From: UMGS973 sp045599945
Lineage (GTDB): Bacteria; Bacillota; Clostridia; Peptostreptococcales; Anaerovoracaceae
Length of the DNA: 64,000 bases
Assembly: GCA_045599945.1 (NCBI GenBank)
Contig: JAZRWY010000029.1
Span: 1-64,000, forward strand
Reading direction: 5' to 3'
A program made the translations under genes and the position numbers. The notes under the pieces are model-generated. The model made no database searches. It saw nothing but the letters and a program-made list of their open reading frames with translations, and was not told where the DNA came from. Positions 34,184 through 43,075 of the stretch are shown here, one piece after another; the stretch's first letter is position 1, and the number at the start of each line of letters is the position of its first letter.

Positions 34184-34297
34184 TCAACCCTGTTTCTGCT
34201 TGTGCTTAGGATTTTCACAGATTACCATTACTTTTCCTTTTCTCTTGATGATTTTGCACTTTTCGCAGATTGGTTTTACGGAAGCTCTAACTTTCAT
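34184..34297 (-). CDS. rpmJ: 50S ribosomal protein L36
   Basis: A 37-residue L36: begins MKVRASVKPICEKCKIIKRK and ends ENPKHKQKQG. The Cys/Cys/Cys/His set (CEKC...C....H) is the zinc-binding form. It lies in the canonical place between infA and rpsM. Confidence 0.97.
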   Translation of the reverse strand: MKVRASVKPICEKCKIIKRKGKVMVICENPKHKQKQG

Positions 34298-34318
34298 TGT
34301 ATGTTTCCTCCCTTGAAT

Positions 34319-34537
34319 CTACTTGTCTCTCCATGTAATTCTGCCTCTTGTCAGGTCATACGGTGATAATTCAACCTTTACTCTGTCTCCTGGCAGGATT
34401 CTGATGAAGTTCATTCTAATTTTTCCTGAAACGTGTGCAAGCACTTCGAAACCATTATCTAGCTTAACAACAAACATTGCATTTGGCTGAGCATCAACAA
34501 CTGTTCCTTCTGCTTCGATGACGTCATTTTTCGCCAT
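34319..34537 (-). CDS. infA: Translation initiation factor IF-1
   Basis: A 72-residue OB-fold protein: IEAEGTVVDAQPNAMFVVKL, then GKIRMNFIRILPGDRVKVEL and SPYDLTRGRITWR. It binds the 30S A site during initiation. It lies between map and rpmJ. Confidence 0.98.
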   Translation of the reverse strand: MAKNDVIEAEGTVVDAQPNAMFVVKLDNGFEVLAHVSGKIRMNFIRILPGDRVKVELSPYDLTRGRITWRDK

Positions 34538-34549
34538 AATTACACTCCT

Positions 34550-35296
34550 TTATAATGTAAGCAGCTGCGGTTCACCATCTGTGATTACAACTGTATTCTC
34601 ATAGTGGGCCGATAACCTACCGTCTGCAGTAACTACAGTCCAGTTGTTATTCAGCGTTTCTACTTTATAAGTACCTTCACTGATCATTGGCTCTATGGCA
34701 AATACCATTCCGGGAGCCAGTCTCGGTCCTCTTCCGGCCTTGCCATAGTTTGGAATCTGAGGGTCTTCATGCATCTGGCGTCCAACGCCATGACCCACAA
34801 AGTCTCTAATGACAGAGAATCCCTCACCTTCTGCCTTTTCCTGAATGGCATGTGAGATGTCTGATAATCTGTAACCCACTCTGCAGAATTCAAGTCCTGC
34901 AAAGAAACTGTCTCTTGTTGCATCAATCAGATGCTGTGCTTCTTTACTGATCTGACCGATTCCATATGTTCTGGCAGCATCGCTTACATATCCTTTATAT
35001 GTAGAACCGACATCCACGCTTACGATATCTCCTTCGTGAATGATTCTGGAATCTTCCGGAATACCATGTACAACCTCTTCATTGATGGATACACATGCAC
35101 TTCCCGGAAAGCCGCCATAGCCTTTGAATGTAGGAATCATGTTATGACTTCTAATGGTTTCTTCTACAAAACGATCAACATCCAGAGTGCTCATTCCCGG
35201 CCGGATTCTCTGCTCCAGCTCGCCAAGAATGTACCCTGTTACTTTTCCGGATTCTCGCATGAGTTCAATTTCATCCGGTGATTTAATGATTATCAT
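34550..35296 (-). CDS. map: Methionine aminopeptidase, type I
   Basis: A 248-residue type I enzyme without zinc-finger extension. It has the pita-bread fold signature: VSVDVGSTYKGYVSDAARTY (metal Asp pair), VGHGVGRQMHEDPQIPNYG (metal His) and metal Glu in FAIEPM. It removes N-terminal Met co-translationally. It starts one base after adk ends, as usual in the spc operon of Gram-positive bacteria. Confidence 0.97.
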   Translation of the reverse strand: MIIIKSPDEIELMRESGKVTGYILGELEQRIRPGMSTLDVDRFVEETIRSHNMIPTFKGYGGFPGSACVSINEEVVHGIPEDSRIIHEGDIVSVDVGSTYKGYVSDAARTYGIGQISKEAQHLIDATRDSFFAGLEFCRVGYRLSDISHAIQEKAEGEGFSVIRDFVGHGVGRQMHEDPQIPNYGKAGRGPRLAPGMVFAIEPMISEGTYKVETLNNNWTVVTADGRLSAHYENTVVITDGEPQLLTL

Positions 35297-35297
35297 T

Positions 35298-35942
35298 CTA
35301 TTCTCCTAAAGCACTTACAATGTCAGCAAATACACTATCCAGACCTGTTGCGCCATCGATGTCAGCGATGCAGCCGGCCTTCTGATAGTAATCTACAAGC
35401 GGCAGTGTCTGAGCTTCATAAACAGAAATTCTGTTTGTTGCAGTTTCCACTGTATCGTCTTTTCTCTGTTCCAGCTCGCCGCCGCAGAAATCACAGATGC
35501 CTTCTGTTTTTGGCGGGATGTTTACGATGTGGAATGATGCTCCGCACTTCCTGCAGACTCTTCTACCAGTAAGTCTTGTAATGAGCTCTTCCTTTTCAAC
35601 TTCAAGATTAATGACACAATCAATTCTGTCACCTTTTGCTGCAAGGAATTCGTCAAGCTTTTCAGCCTGGAAAACTGTTCTTGGGAATCCATCCAGCAGG
35701 AATCCGTCCTTGCAATCCTCCTGAGAGATTCTGTCGGTTGCAAGATCGATGACCAGTTCGTCCGGAACCAGTTCACCGCGGTTCATGTATTCCTGTGCTT
35801 TCTTTCCAAGCGCAGTTCCGTTTTTAATGTTTTCTCTGAATATGTCTCCTGTGGAGATGTGAGGAACGCCGTATTTCTCAACGATGTTTACGGCCTGCGT
35901 TCCCTTACCTGCACCCGGAGGCCCCAATAATATAAGATTCAT
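35298..35942 (-). CDS. adk: Adenylate kinase
   Basis: A 214-residue long-form kinase interconverting AMP + ATP and 2 ADP. P-loop LGPPGAGKGTQA (5-16). The LID carries the four-cysteine zinc site CRKC...CDFC typical of Gram-positive enzymes. DGFPRTVFQAEKLD contacts AMP. It lies between secY and map. Confidence 0.97.
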   Translation of the reverse strand: MNLILLGPPGAGKGTQAVNIVEKYGVPHISTGDIFRENIKNGTALGKKAQEYMNRGELVPDELVIDLATDRISQEDCKDGFLLDGFPRTVFQAEKLDEFLAAKGDRIDCVINLEVEKEELITRLTGRRVCRKCGASFHIVNIPPKTEGICDFCGGELEQRKDDTVETATNRISVYEAQTLPLVDYYQKAGCIADIDGATGLDSVFADIVSALGE

Positions 35943-35966
35943 ATTATCTACCTCGATTCAAAATTC

Positions 35967-37247
35967 CTATCCTAGGAACCCATGATAGTTTCTCATGACC
36001 ATCTGCTCTTCCAGCTGTTTCATTGTATCCAGTGCAACGCCGACAGCAATCAGAAGTGATGTTCCACCGAACTTGAAGTCGATGGCTGTGAAACTACCGA
36101 TGATTAATGGCATAACAGCGATAACTGCAAGGAATACTGCTCCTACGAAAGTTATTCTGTTCATTACCTTTGTTAAGTATTCAACCGTTGGTTTTCCCGG
36201 TCTGATTCCAGGAATGAATCCGCCGTTTGACTTCAGATTCATGGATACTTCCATAGGATTAAAAGTAATCGCAGTATAGAAGTATGTGAAGAATGCAATC
36301 AGTCCTGCGTAGAATATACTATATACATATACGCCCGGTGTACCGTTTGTTGATAACCATTTTAATGTCCATTCTGCAAATGGAGTGTTCGGCCAGAAGT
36401 AAACCATTGTCTGCGGCAGCTGTAATAATGACATGCCGAAGATTACAGGAATAACGCCTGCCTGGTTAACCTTGAGAGGAATATGTGTGGACTGTCCGCC
36501 ATACATCTTTCTTCCAACCACTCTCTTTGCATACTGTACAGGAATTCTTCTCTGACCCTGCTGGATTTCAATGATTACTACAATAACAAGTATTGCGAAT
36601 GCAATGAAGATCAATACGCCAACAACGTCAATGGCACCTGTATGCACCTGATTGTAGGTGTTCATGATTGCACTAGGAATTCTTGCAACGATGCCACCGA
36701 AGATAATCAGTGAGATACCGTTTCCGATACCGTTTTCGTTGATCAGTTCTCCTAGCCACATCAGGAAAGCAGTACCTGCAGATAGTACAAGTATTACTGT
36801 AATGATGTGGAATGCATCTGTATTCAGAAGATACTGTTTGAAGATACCCATTGTCATGCCGGCAGCCTGAACAAATGCAAGTGCTACCGTCAGATATCTT
36901 GTATACTGTCCGATCTTCTTTCTTCCTTCCAGTCCTTCTCTTGCCAGTCTTTCCAGTGCCGGAATGGCTACTGTCAGCAGCTGAAGAACGATGGAAGCTG
37001 TAATATAAGGTGTTATACTAAGGGCAAATATTGTAAGATTACTGAATGCTCCACCTGAAAACAGGTCAAACAGTGCAAATAATCCTGAGTCATTGCTAAA
37101 TGCCTGATCTAAGATTTCTCTATTAATACCCGGTACCGGAATGTTGGATCCGATTCTGAAAACAACCAGCATCAGAAGGGTGAATACAATCTTCTTTCTG
37201 ATATCAGGTATTTTCCAGGCTTTAACAAGAGTCTTCAATCCTTCCAT
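35967..37247 (-). CDS. secY: Protein translocase subunit SecY
   Basis: A 426-residue, ten-helix channel subunit. It starts KTLVKAWKIPDIRKKIVFTL, has the plug region NIPVPGINREILDQ and ends in MRNYHGFLG. It forms the protein-conducting channel with SecE and SecG (secG is at 53303-53533 here). It starts one base after rplO. Confidence 0.98.
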   Translation of the reverse strand: MEGLKTLVKAWKIPDIRKKIVFTLLMLVVFRIGSNIPVPGINREILDQAFSNDSGLFALFDLFSGGAFSNLTIFALSITPYITASIVLQLLTVAIPALERLAREGLEGRKKIGQYTRYLTVALAFVQAAGMTMGIFKQYLLNTDAFHIITVILVLSAGTAFLMWLGELINENGIGNGISLIIFGGIVARIPSAIMNTYNQVHTGAIDVVGVLIFIAFAILVIVVIIEIQQGQRRIPVQYAKRVVGRKMYGGQSTHIPLKVNQAGVIPVIFGMSLLQLPQTMVYFWPNTPFAEWTLKWLSTNGTPGVYVYSIFYAGLIAFFTYFYTAITFNPMEVSMNLKSNGGFIPGIRPGKPTVEYLTKVMNRITFVGAVFLAVIAVMPLIIGSFTAIDFKFGGTSLLIAVGVALDTMKQLEEQMVMRNYHGFLG

Positions 37248-37248
37248 C

Positions 37249-37692
37249 CTAGATTACCTCTACCTTTCCTCCGGCTGCTTCTATTTTTTCTACTGCTGTC
37301 TTACTGAACTTGTTCGCCTGAACTGTTAAGCTCTTTTCTAAGCTGCCTTCTCCAAGAATCTTGATGCCGCCATTCTTAACCTGCTTAACCATTCCTTCTT
37401 CCTTCAGAAGTTCAGGTGTTACGACTGTACCTGCTTCAAATCTGTTCAGAGCAGAAAGATTAACTACAGAATATTCTGTTGCCCAGATATTTGTGAAGCC
37501 TCTCTTTGGAAGTCTTCTGTAAAGTGGCATCTGGCCACCTTCGAAACCAAGTCTTACGCCGCCGCCTGATCTTGAGTTCTGACCATTCATACCTCTACCA
37601 GCTGTTGTACCATTGCCAGTACCTGTACCACGGCCTTTTCTCTTAGGAGCTCTTGTTGAGCCTTCAGGAGCCTTTAATTCATGTAATTTCAT
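37249..37692 (-). CDS. rplO: 50S ribosomal protein L15
   Basis: A 147-residue L15. The start MKLHELKAPEGSTRAPKRKG is set by AGGAGG; a GTG three codons upstream lies within that site. The glycine/basic-rich N-terminal extension (RGMNGQNSRSGGGVRLGFEG) threads 23S rRNA. It precedes secY. Confidence 0.97.
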   Translation of the reverse strand: MKLHELKAPEGSTRAPKRKGRGTGTGNGTTAGRGMNGQNSRSGGGVRLGFEGGQMPLYRRLPKRGFTNIWATEYSVVNLSALNRFEAGTVVTPELLKEEGMVKQVKNGGIKILGEGSLEKSLTVQANKFSKTAVEKIEAAGGKVEVI

Positions 37693-37704
37693 ATTCTGCA
37701 CCTC

Positions 37705-37881
37705 CTACTCTTCTACTGTAAGAAGATGTGATACCTTGTTGATATTGCCGCGTGTTGCTGCATTATCTTCCAGTTCAACTGTCTGGTGCATCTTCTTTAA
37801 ACCTAATGCTTCAACAACCTTCTTCTGTCTTGGGGAAGCACCAATCGTGGATTTTGTTAAAGTAACTTTAATTTTAGCCAT
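37705..37881 (-). CDS. rpmD: 50S ribosomal protein L30
   Basis: A 58-residue L30: MAKIKVTLTKSTIGASPRQK, then KVVEALGLKKMHQTVELEDN and a C-terminal GNINKVSHLLTV. It is in the standard slot between rpsE and rplO. Confidence 0.97.
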   Translation of the reverse strand: MAKIKVTLTKSTIGASPRQKKVVEALGLKKMHQTVELEDNAATRGNINKVSHLLTVEE

Positions 37882-37894
37882 TTCTACTTCCTCC

Positions 37895-38398
37895 TTAACC
37901 TAAGATTTCTTCAGGAGTCTTGCCTCTTAATTTTGCAACTTCTTCTACTGTTACCAGTGACTTTAAGCCTTCCAGAGTTGCATAAGCCATGTTTCCTGTG
38001 TTGTTTGAACCAATTGATTTTGCTCTAACGTCTTTGATTCCTGCAGCTTCCAGTACTGTTCTTACTGATGAACCTGCGATAACTCCGGTACCCTGTGCAG
38101 CCGGCATGAGTAAAACTCTGCCTGCGCCGAATACGCCGAGCTGTCTATGTGGAATTGTTGTTCCTACTGTAGGAACTGAAATTAAGTTCTTCTTTGCATC
38201 TTCTGTAGCTTTTCTTACTGCTTCCGGTATTTCGATAGCCTTTCCAAGACCAACGCCTACGTGACCTTCGCCGTCTCCAACTACTACAGTAACGCTGAAT
38301 CTCATGTTTCTACCGCCCTTAACTGTCTTTGCAACACGTCTGATATTTACGATAGTTTCTGTAAGTTCCAGCCTGGATGCATCTATTGTATTTCTCAT
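37895..38398 (-). CDS. rpsE: 30S ribosomal protein S5
   Basis: A 167-residue S5. I start at MRNTIDASRLELTETI, which has AGGAGG ahead; the frame runs 11 codons further into rplR without support. KGGRNMRFSVTVVVGDGEGH is the N-terminal dsRBD-like core. S5 contributes to decoding accuracy near the mRNA entry site. Confidence 0.97.
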   Translation of the reverse strand: MRNTIDASRLELTETIVNIRRVAKTVKGGRNMRFSVTVVVGDGEGHVGVGLGKAIEIPEAVRKATEDAKKNLISVPTVGTTIPHRQLGVFGAGRVLLMPAAQGTGVIAGSSVRTVLEAAGIKDVRAKSIGSNNTGNMAYATLEGLKSLVTVEEVAKLRGKTPEEILG

Positions 38399-38408
38399 TT
38401 GATACCTC

Positions 38409-38774
38409 CTAGAATTTAAGTCCGCCTTCACGTGCGCCGTCAGCTAATTCCTTCACTCTTCCGTGATAAAGGAATCCGCCTCTGTCAAAAGCTACAACTT
38501 CTATACCCTTCGCAAGAGCTTTCTTTGCTAAAGCTTCGCCGACTTTCTTTGCAGCTTCCTTGTTTCCACCATAACCGATCTCTGCCTTAAGATCCTTGTC
38601 GATGGTTGATGCAGATACTAATGTAATGCCTGCTACGTCATCGATGATCTGTGCGGAGATGTTTTTGTTGGATCTGAATACTACAAGTCTAGGCTTTTCA
38701 GGAGTTCCTGCTAAATTTTTTCTAACTCTCTTATGTCTCTTCAGACGCTGTTCGTTTTTGCTTAACTTTGCCAT
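38409..38774 (-). CDS. rplR: 50S ribosomal protein L18
   Basis: A 121-residue L18, the 5S rRNA-binding protein: RHKRVRKNLAGTPEKPRLVV, SNKNISAQIIDD, and C-terminal AFDRGGFLYHGRVKELADGA ending in REGGLKF. It lies between rplF and rpsE. Confidence 0.98.
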   Translation of the reverse strand: MAKLSKNEQRLKRHKRVRKNLAGTPEKPRLVVFRSNKNISAQIIDDVAGITLVSASTIDKDLKAEIGYGGNKEAAKKVGEALAKKALAKGIEVVAFDRGGFLYHGRVKELADGAREGGLKF

Positions 38775-38792
38775 TTAACCATTCACTCCTTT

Positions 38793-39335
38793 CTACTGTG
38801 CTCCAGCCTTACCTTCTTTACGACGGATAACTTCGTCAACATACTTGATGCCCTTGCCCTTGTATGGTTCAGGCTGTCTCCACTTACGGATGTTTGCTGC
38901 GTAGTTTCCAACGAAAGCTTTATCTATACCTTTAACGACTATTTCAGTTGCACTTGGAACTTCTGTTTCGATTCCTTCAGGGTCGGTCATGATTACAGGA
39001 TGGGAATAGCCAAGGGATAATACTAAGTCCTTGCCCTTCTTTTCTGCCTTGTAACCAACACCGTTGATCTGAAGCTTCTTTTCGAATCCCTGAGATACTC
39101 CAACAACCATGTTGTTGATCAGAGTTCTTGCAAGACCGTGCTGTGATCTGTGTTCCTTTGCATCGGATGGTCTTGATACGATAACTTCTGTTCCTTCAAC
39201 TTTTACTGTTAACTTCTCGCTAACCTGCTGCTGTAATTCACCCTTAGGTCCCTTAACGTAAACAACGTTGTTGTCATCTACCTTAACTTCTACGCCAGCA
39301 GGAATGCTAACAGGCTTGATACCTATTCTTGACAT
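38793..39335 (-). CDS. rplF: 50S ribosomal protein L6
   Basis: A 180-residue L6 with two related domains: MSRIGIKPVSIPAGV at the start and the C-terminal signature EPYKGKGIKYVDEVIRRKEG. It sits near the factor-binding centre of the 50S. Confidence 0.98.
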   Translation of the reverse strand: MSRIGIKPVSIPAGVEVKVDDNNVVYVKGPKGELQQQVSEKLTVKVEGTEVIVSRPSDAKEHRSQHGLARTLINNMVVGVSQGFEKKLQINGVGYKAEKKGKDLVLSLGYSHPVIMTDPEGIETEVPSATEIVVKGIDKAFVGNYAANIRKWRQPEPYKGKGIKYVDEVIRRKEGKAGAQ

Positions 39336-39345
39336 GTTCTACCTC

Positions 39346-39744
39346 CTACCAAACGTAACAAATTACTTCGCCGCCAACATTGAGCTTTCTAGCTTCCTTG
39401 TCGCTGATTACTCCCTTGGATGTTGAGATAATAGCAACTCCGAGTCCGCCTAATACTCTTGGAATGTCGCCAGCCTTGCAATAAACTTTTAAGCCAGGCT
39501 TTGAAATCTTCTTGATTCCCTTGATTACTCTTTCCTTTTCAGCTGAGTACTTCATCTGAACCTTGATGATTCCCTGCTTTCCGTCTTCTATAACTTCGAA
39601 ACCATTAATGTAGCCTTCATCTAATAAGATCTGAGCGATTGCCTTCTTCATCTTTGAAGCAGGAATCTCTACTGTTGGGTGGCCTACAGTATTGGCATTT
39701 CTGATTCTAGTAAGCATATCTGCTACTGGATCTGTCATTGTCAT
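39346..39744 (-). CDS. rpsH: 30S ribosomal protein S8
   Basis: A 132-residue S8: TDPVADMLTRIRNANTVGH start, C-terminal LGGLGVAIISTSKGVISDKE and EVICYVW end. Start ATG 39744 follows AAGGAG at good spacing; the upstream in-frame extension (19 codons) is not homologous. S8 binds the central domain of 16S rRNA. Confidence 0.97.
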   Translation of the reverse strand: MTMTDPVADMLTRIRNANTVGHPTVEIPASKMKKAIAQILLDEGYINGFEVIEDGKQGIIKVQMKYSAEKERVIKGIKKISKPGLKVYCKAGDIPRVLGGLGVAIISTSKGVISDKEARKLNVGGEVICYVW

Positions 39745-39818
39745 TACAGTGTTCTCCTTCCTTCGCGTGGTTCTGCTTTTCTCCTTATGCAGCCTTCGCA
39801 ACGTGCTTTAACTTCATT

Positions 39819-40004
39819 CTACCAGCTTGCTTTTCTAACGCCTGGTATTTCACCCTTGTATGCAAGTTCTCTGAAGCAGATACGGCAGATGCCATACTTC
39901 TTGAGTACGGAATGCGGTCTTCCGCAGATTCTGCATCTTGTATATGCTCTTGTTGAATACTTAGGTTTTCTCTGCTGTTTTACTTTTAAAGATGTTTTAG
40001 CCAT
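39819..40004 (-). CDS. rpsZ: 30S ribosomal protein S14 type Z
   Basis: A 61-residue zinc-binding S14: MAKTSLKVKQQRKPKYSTRA, then CRICGRPHSVLKKYGICRIC and the end EIPGVRKASW. The short CxxC/CxxC type is usual in Bacillota. Start ATG 40004 fits the family; an upstream in-frame start overlaps rplE. Confidence 0.97.
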   Translation of the reverse strand: MAKTSLKVKQQRKPKYSTRAYTRCRICGRPHSVLKKYGICRICFRELAYKGEIPGVRKASW

Positions 40005-40014
40005 TCTGATCCTC

Positions 40015-40557
40015 CTACTTTTCAAACGGCATGCCAAGAGCCTTCAGAAGCTCCATGGCTTCCTCGTCTGTTGGTGCTGTTGTTGTGAATACTATGTCCA
40101 TACCTTTAACAACTTCAACCTGGTCATAGCTGATTTCAGGGAAGATTAACTGTTCTTTGATGCCCATTGCATAGTTGCCTCTGCCATCAAATGAATTCTT
40201 GCTTACACCCTTGAAGTCTCTTACTCTAGGAAGAGCGATATTGAAGAATTTATCTGCAAATTCATACATCTGATCTCCTCTTAATGTAACCTTGACTCCT
40301 ACAGGCATTCCTTCTCTAACCTTAAAGTTTGCGATGGATTTTCTAGCCTTTGTGATAACCGGCTTCTGACCTGAGATCAGTGCAAGTTCTTTTACTGCCT
40401 GCTCGATGATCTTTGCGTTATCCTTACCTTCTCCAAGACCCATGTTGATTGTGATCTTTTCAAGCTTTGGAACCTGCATTGCATTTTCATACTGGAACTT
40501 TTCCTGTAATGCTCCAAAAACTTCATTCTTGTACATTTCTTTCATTCTTGCTGCCAA
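40015..40557 (-). CDS. rplE: 50S ribosomal protein L5
   Basis: A 180-residue L5, which binds 5S rRNA and contacts the P-site tRNA. Core blocks are VPKLEKITINMGLGEGKD, KFNVREGMP-like NFKVREGMPVGVKVTLRGD and GMDIVFTTTAPTDEEAMELL. An AAGGAGG site sits eight bases before a TTG (codon 1, MAARMKEMY), whereas the first ATG is four codons later and too far; a TTG start is therefore likely. Confidence 0.96.
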   Translation of the reverse strand: MAARMKEMYKNEVFGALQEKFQYENAMQVPKLEKITINMGLGEGKDNAKIIEQAVKELALISGQKPVITKARKSIANFKVREGMPVGVKVTLRGDQMYEFADKFFNIALPRVRDFKGVSKNSFDGRGNYAMGIKEQLIFPEISYDQVEVVKGMDIVFTTTAPTDEEAMELLKALGMPFEK

Positions 40558-40574
40558 TGTCGTCTCCTCCTTTC

Positions 40575-40880
40575 TTAATCGATTTCCTGTCCGCTCTTCT
40601 TGGAATAACGAACCTTTTTATCTCCAGCCATCTTGTATCCAACTCTTGTTGGAGCCTTAGCCTTCTGATCATAGAACATTACGTTTGAAGCGTCGATAGG
40701 GCCTTCCTGATGCTTGATTTCAGCAGCGGATGTTCTCGTCTGCTTTGCATGCTTGCTCTGAATGTTCACGCCTTCAACGATTACTCTGTTTTCCTTTGGC
40801 ATTGCCTTTAAAACCTTGCCGGTCTTACCTTTGTCCTTGCCAGCAATAACCATTACCATGTCGTCTTTCTTGATACGCAT
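40575..40880 (-). CDS. rplX: 50S ribosomal protein L24
   Basis: A 101-residue L24 with the KOW motif at the N-terminus (RIKKDDMVMVIAGKDKGKTG) and GVNIQSKHAKQTR. It initiates 50S assembly. It lies between rplN and rplE. Confidence 0.98.
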   Translation of the reverse strand: MRIKKDDMVMVIAGKDKGKTGKVLKAMPKENRVIVEGVNIQSKHAKQTRTSAAEIKHQEGPIDASNVMFYDQKAKAPTRVGYKMAGDKKVRYSKKSGQEID

Positions 40881-40891
40881 CCTGTTACCTC

Positions 40892-41260
40892 CTATAATAC
40901 TTCCGGTGCCAGTGACACGATCTTCATAAAGCCTTTTTCTCTCAGTTCTCTTGCAACAGGTCCAAAGATACGAGTTCCCTTAGGAGTCTTGTCTTCCTGG
41001 ATGATAACTGCTGCGTTCTGGTCGAACTTTACGTAGCTGCCGTCTGCTCTTCTTGCACCTGTCTTTGTTCTGACAACTACAGCTTTAACTACATCACCTT
41101 TTTTTACAACGCCGCCCGGTGTTGCTTCCTTTACAGCACAAACGATTACATCACCGATGTTTGCATACTGACGGCTGGTTCCGCCTAAGATTCTGATGCA
41201 GAGTAATTCTTTTGCGCCTGAATTGTCAGCAACTCTTAATCTTGTTTCAGTCTGAATCAT
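40892..41260 (-). CDS. rplN: 50S ribosomal protein L14
   Basis: A 122-residue L14: MIQTETRLRVADNSGAKELL start, GDVIVCAVKEATPGGVVKKG and end FMKIVSLAPEVL. It forms an intersubunit bridge and is the docking site of silencing factor RsfS. Confidence 0.98.
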   Translation of the reverse strand: MIQTETRLRVADNSGAKELLCIRILGGTSRQYANIGDVIVCAVKEATPGGVVKKGDVVKAVVVRTKTGARRADGSYVKFDQNAAVIIQEDKTPKGTRIFGPVARELREKGFMKIVSLAPEVL

Positions 41261-41276
41261 TTTCTAGTTGCCTCCT

Positions 41277-41537
41277 TTACTTAACCTTTTCTACGATGTT
41301 CACAAGTCTCCATCTCTTGTCCTTGGAAAGAGGTCTTGTTTCCATAATTCTAACTTTATCGCCGATCTGACATTCGTTGTTTTCGTCGTGAGCCTTTACC
41401 TTCTTGGTTCTCTTTACTGCCTTGCCGTAAAGGGAATGTCTTACGAACTCTTCAACTGTAACTACGATTGTCTTGTCCATCTTATCTGATGTTACCATGC
41501 CAACCATGGTCTTTCTTCTGTTTCTATCTACTGCCAT
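41277..41537 (-). CDS. rpsQ: 30S ribosomal protein S17
   Basis: An 86-residue OB-fold S17: RRKTMVGMVTSDKMDKTIVV, then KVKAHDENNECQIGDKVRIM and ETRPLSKDKRWRLV. Confidence 0.98.
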   Translation of the reverse strand: MAVDRNRRKTMVGMVTSDKMDKTIVVTVEEFVRHSLYGKAVKRTKKVKAHDENNECQIGDKVRIMETRPLSKDKRWRLVNIVEKVK

Positions 41538-41555
41538 AATACATCCTCCTTTCTA

Positions 41556-41750
41556 CTATTTAGCAAGTTCCTTTTCTCTGATGATTGTCTTTACTCTAGC
41601 GATTTCTCTCTTTGTTTCTCTAAGCAGTACTGGGTTTTCAAGCTGTCCAGTAACATGCTGGAATCTTAAGTTGAATAACTCCTTCTTCATGTTTTCAAGT
41701 TCAGCGTTCAGTTCAACTTCTGTCATTTCTCTCATCTTCTTTAATTCCAT
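41556..41750 (-). CDS. rpmC: 50S ribosomal protein L29
   Basis: A 64-residue helical hairpin protein at the tunnel exit: ELKKMREMTEVELNAELENM and KKELFNLRFQHVTGQLENP. Its ATG overlaps the rplP stop (TAATG). Confidence 0.97.
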   Translation of the reverse strand: MELKKMREMTEVELNAELENMKKELFNLRFQHVTGQLENPVLLRETKREIARVKTIIREKELAK

Positions 41751-42184
41751 TATGCTTCACCACCCTCTACTTTTTCATCTGCCTTCATGGCAAACTTTGA
41801 CTTGATAGGGAGCTTGTGAGAAGCAAGTCTGATAGCTTCTCTTGCCTGAGCTTCTGTAACGCCTTCGATTTCAAACATTACTCTGCCTGGCTTAACTACT
41901 GCTACCCAGTATTCAGGTACACCTTTACCGGAACCCATTCTTACGCCTGCCGGCTTCTTGGATACTGGCTTGTGTGGGAAAATCTTAATATATACCTTAC
42001 CACCTCTCTTGATCGATCTTGTCATTGCAACTCTGGCTGCTTCGATCTGATTAGAAGTGATCCATCCGCATTCTGTAGCAACAAGAGCAAAATCTCCATA
42101 AGTGATTGTATTTCCCTTTGTTGCCTTGCCCTTCATTCTTCCTCTGTGGACTCTTCTACGTTTAACGCGCTTTGGCATTAACAT
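41750..42184 (-). CDS. rplP: 50S ribosomal protein L16
   Basis: A 144-residue L16: MLMPKRVKRRRVHRGRMKGK start, KVYIKIFPHKPVSKKPAGVR and GSGKGVPEYWVAVVKPGRV. It shapes the A-tRNA site at the peptidyl transferase centre. Confidence 0.98.
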   Translation of the reverse strand: MLMPKRVKRRRVHRGRMKGKATKGNTITYGDFALVATECGWITSNQIEAARVAMTRSIKRGGKVYIKIFPHKPVSKKPAGVRMGSGKGVPEYWVAVVKPGRVMFEIEGVTEAQAREAIRLASHKLPIKSKFAMKADEKVEGGEA

Positions 42185-42205
42185 GATGTTGTTCCTCCTT
42201 TCTCG

Positions 42206-43063
42206 TTATTCTGCAGCTTCTACTGCTTCAACCTGTGGTTCTTCAACTACTGCTTCTGGCTTTGGAGTCTTTCTAACTCTAGGGTTTACAGCTGGAGCTG
42301 CCTTTGGAGCCTCATCTCTTCTGTCTCTGCGCTCTCTTCTTTCGCCCTTGTTTCTACGGTCGTTTCTTCTTCTGTCGCCCTTTCTGCCCTTTCTGTCCTG
42401 CTTTTCTTCAGGAACCGGATTTACAAGGCCCTTGTCCAGAACTTCACCGTGGTTGATCCAAACCTTTACGCCGAGCTTACCGTAAGTAGTATCTGCTTCA
42501 GCAAAACCGTAGTCGATATTCGCTCTTAATGTATGGAGAGGAACATTTCCTTCGCTGTACTTTTCGGATCTTGCGATTTCAGCACCACCAAGTCTACCGG
42601 ATGTGGTAACCTTGATTCCCTTTGCGCCAGCCTTCATTGTTCTGCCGATTGCCTGCTTCATTGCTCTTCTGAAGGAAACTCTTCTTTCAAGAGCCTGAGC
42701 GATGGATTCTGCTGTCAGCTGTGCATCAAGTTCTGCTCTCTTCACTTCTTCGATGCTGATTGCAACATCCTTGCCTGTCATCTTTGCAACTGCTGCCTTG
42801 ATCTCTTCGATGCCGTCTCCGGATCTTCCGATTACCATTCCCGGTCTTGCAGTTAAGATGATAACTTTCATTTTGTTTTCAGCTTCTCTTTCAATTAAAA
42901 CCTTTGAAATTCCAGCTGCATATAACTTTTTCTTTACAAATGTTCTAACCTTGTTATCTTCAATAAGGTTATCTGCAAAATTGTTTTTGTCTGCATACCA
43001 CTTTGAATCCCAGTCTTTGATAACGCCGACTCTTAATCCATGTGGATTTACTTTCTGACCCAT
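42206..43063 (-). CDS. rpsC: 30S ribosomal protein S3 with long C-terminal tail
   Basis: A 285-residue S3, longer than the usual 210-235. The normal part spans the KH domain (GMVIGRSGDGIEEIKAAVAK) and C-terminal domain ending VKVWINHGEVLDKGLVNP. About 70 extra residues follow: first a block of Arg/Asp/Lys pairs (RRRNDRRNKGERRERRDRRD), then an Ala/Pro/Val/Glu-rich acidic end. S3 lines the mRNA entry channel and has helicase activity with S4 and S5; the tail would project from the head. Confidence 0.97.
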   Translation of the reverse strand: MGQKVNPHGLRVGVIKDWDSKWYADKNNFADNLIEDNKVRTFVKKKLYAAGISKVLIEREAENKMKVIILTARPGMVIGRSGDGIEEIKAAVAKMTGKDVAISIEEVKRAELDAQLTAESIAQALERRVSFRRAMKQAIGRTMKAGAKGIKVTTSGRLGGAEIARSEKYSEGNVPLHTLRANIDYGFAEADTTYGKLGVKVWINHGEVLDKGLVNPVPEEKQDRKGRKGDRRRNDRRNKGERRERRDRRDEAPKAAPAVNPRVRKTPKPEAVVEEPQVEAVEAAE

Positions 43064-43075
43064 TGATGAACCTCC

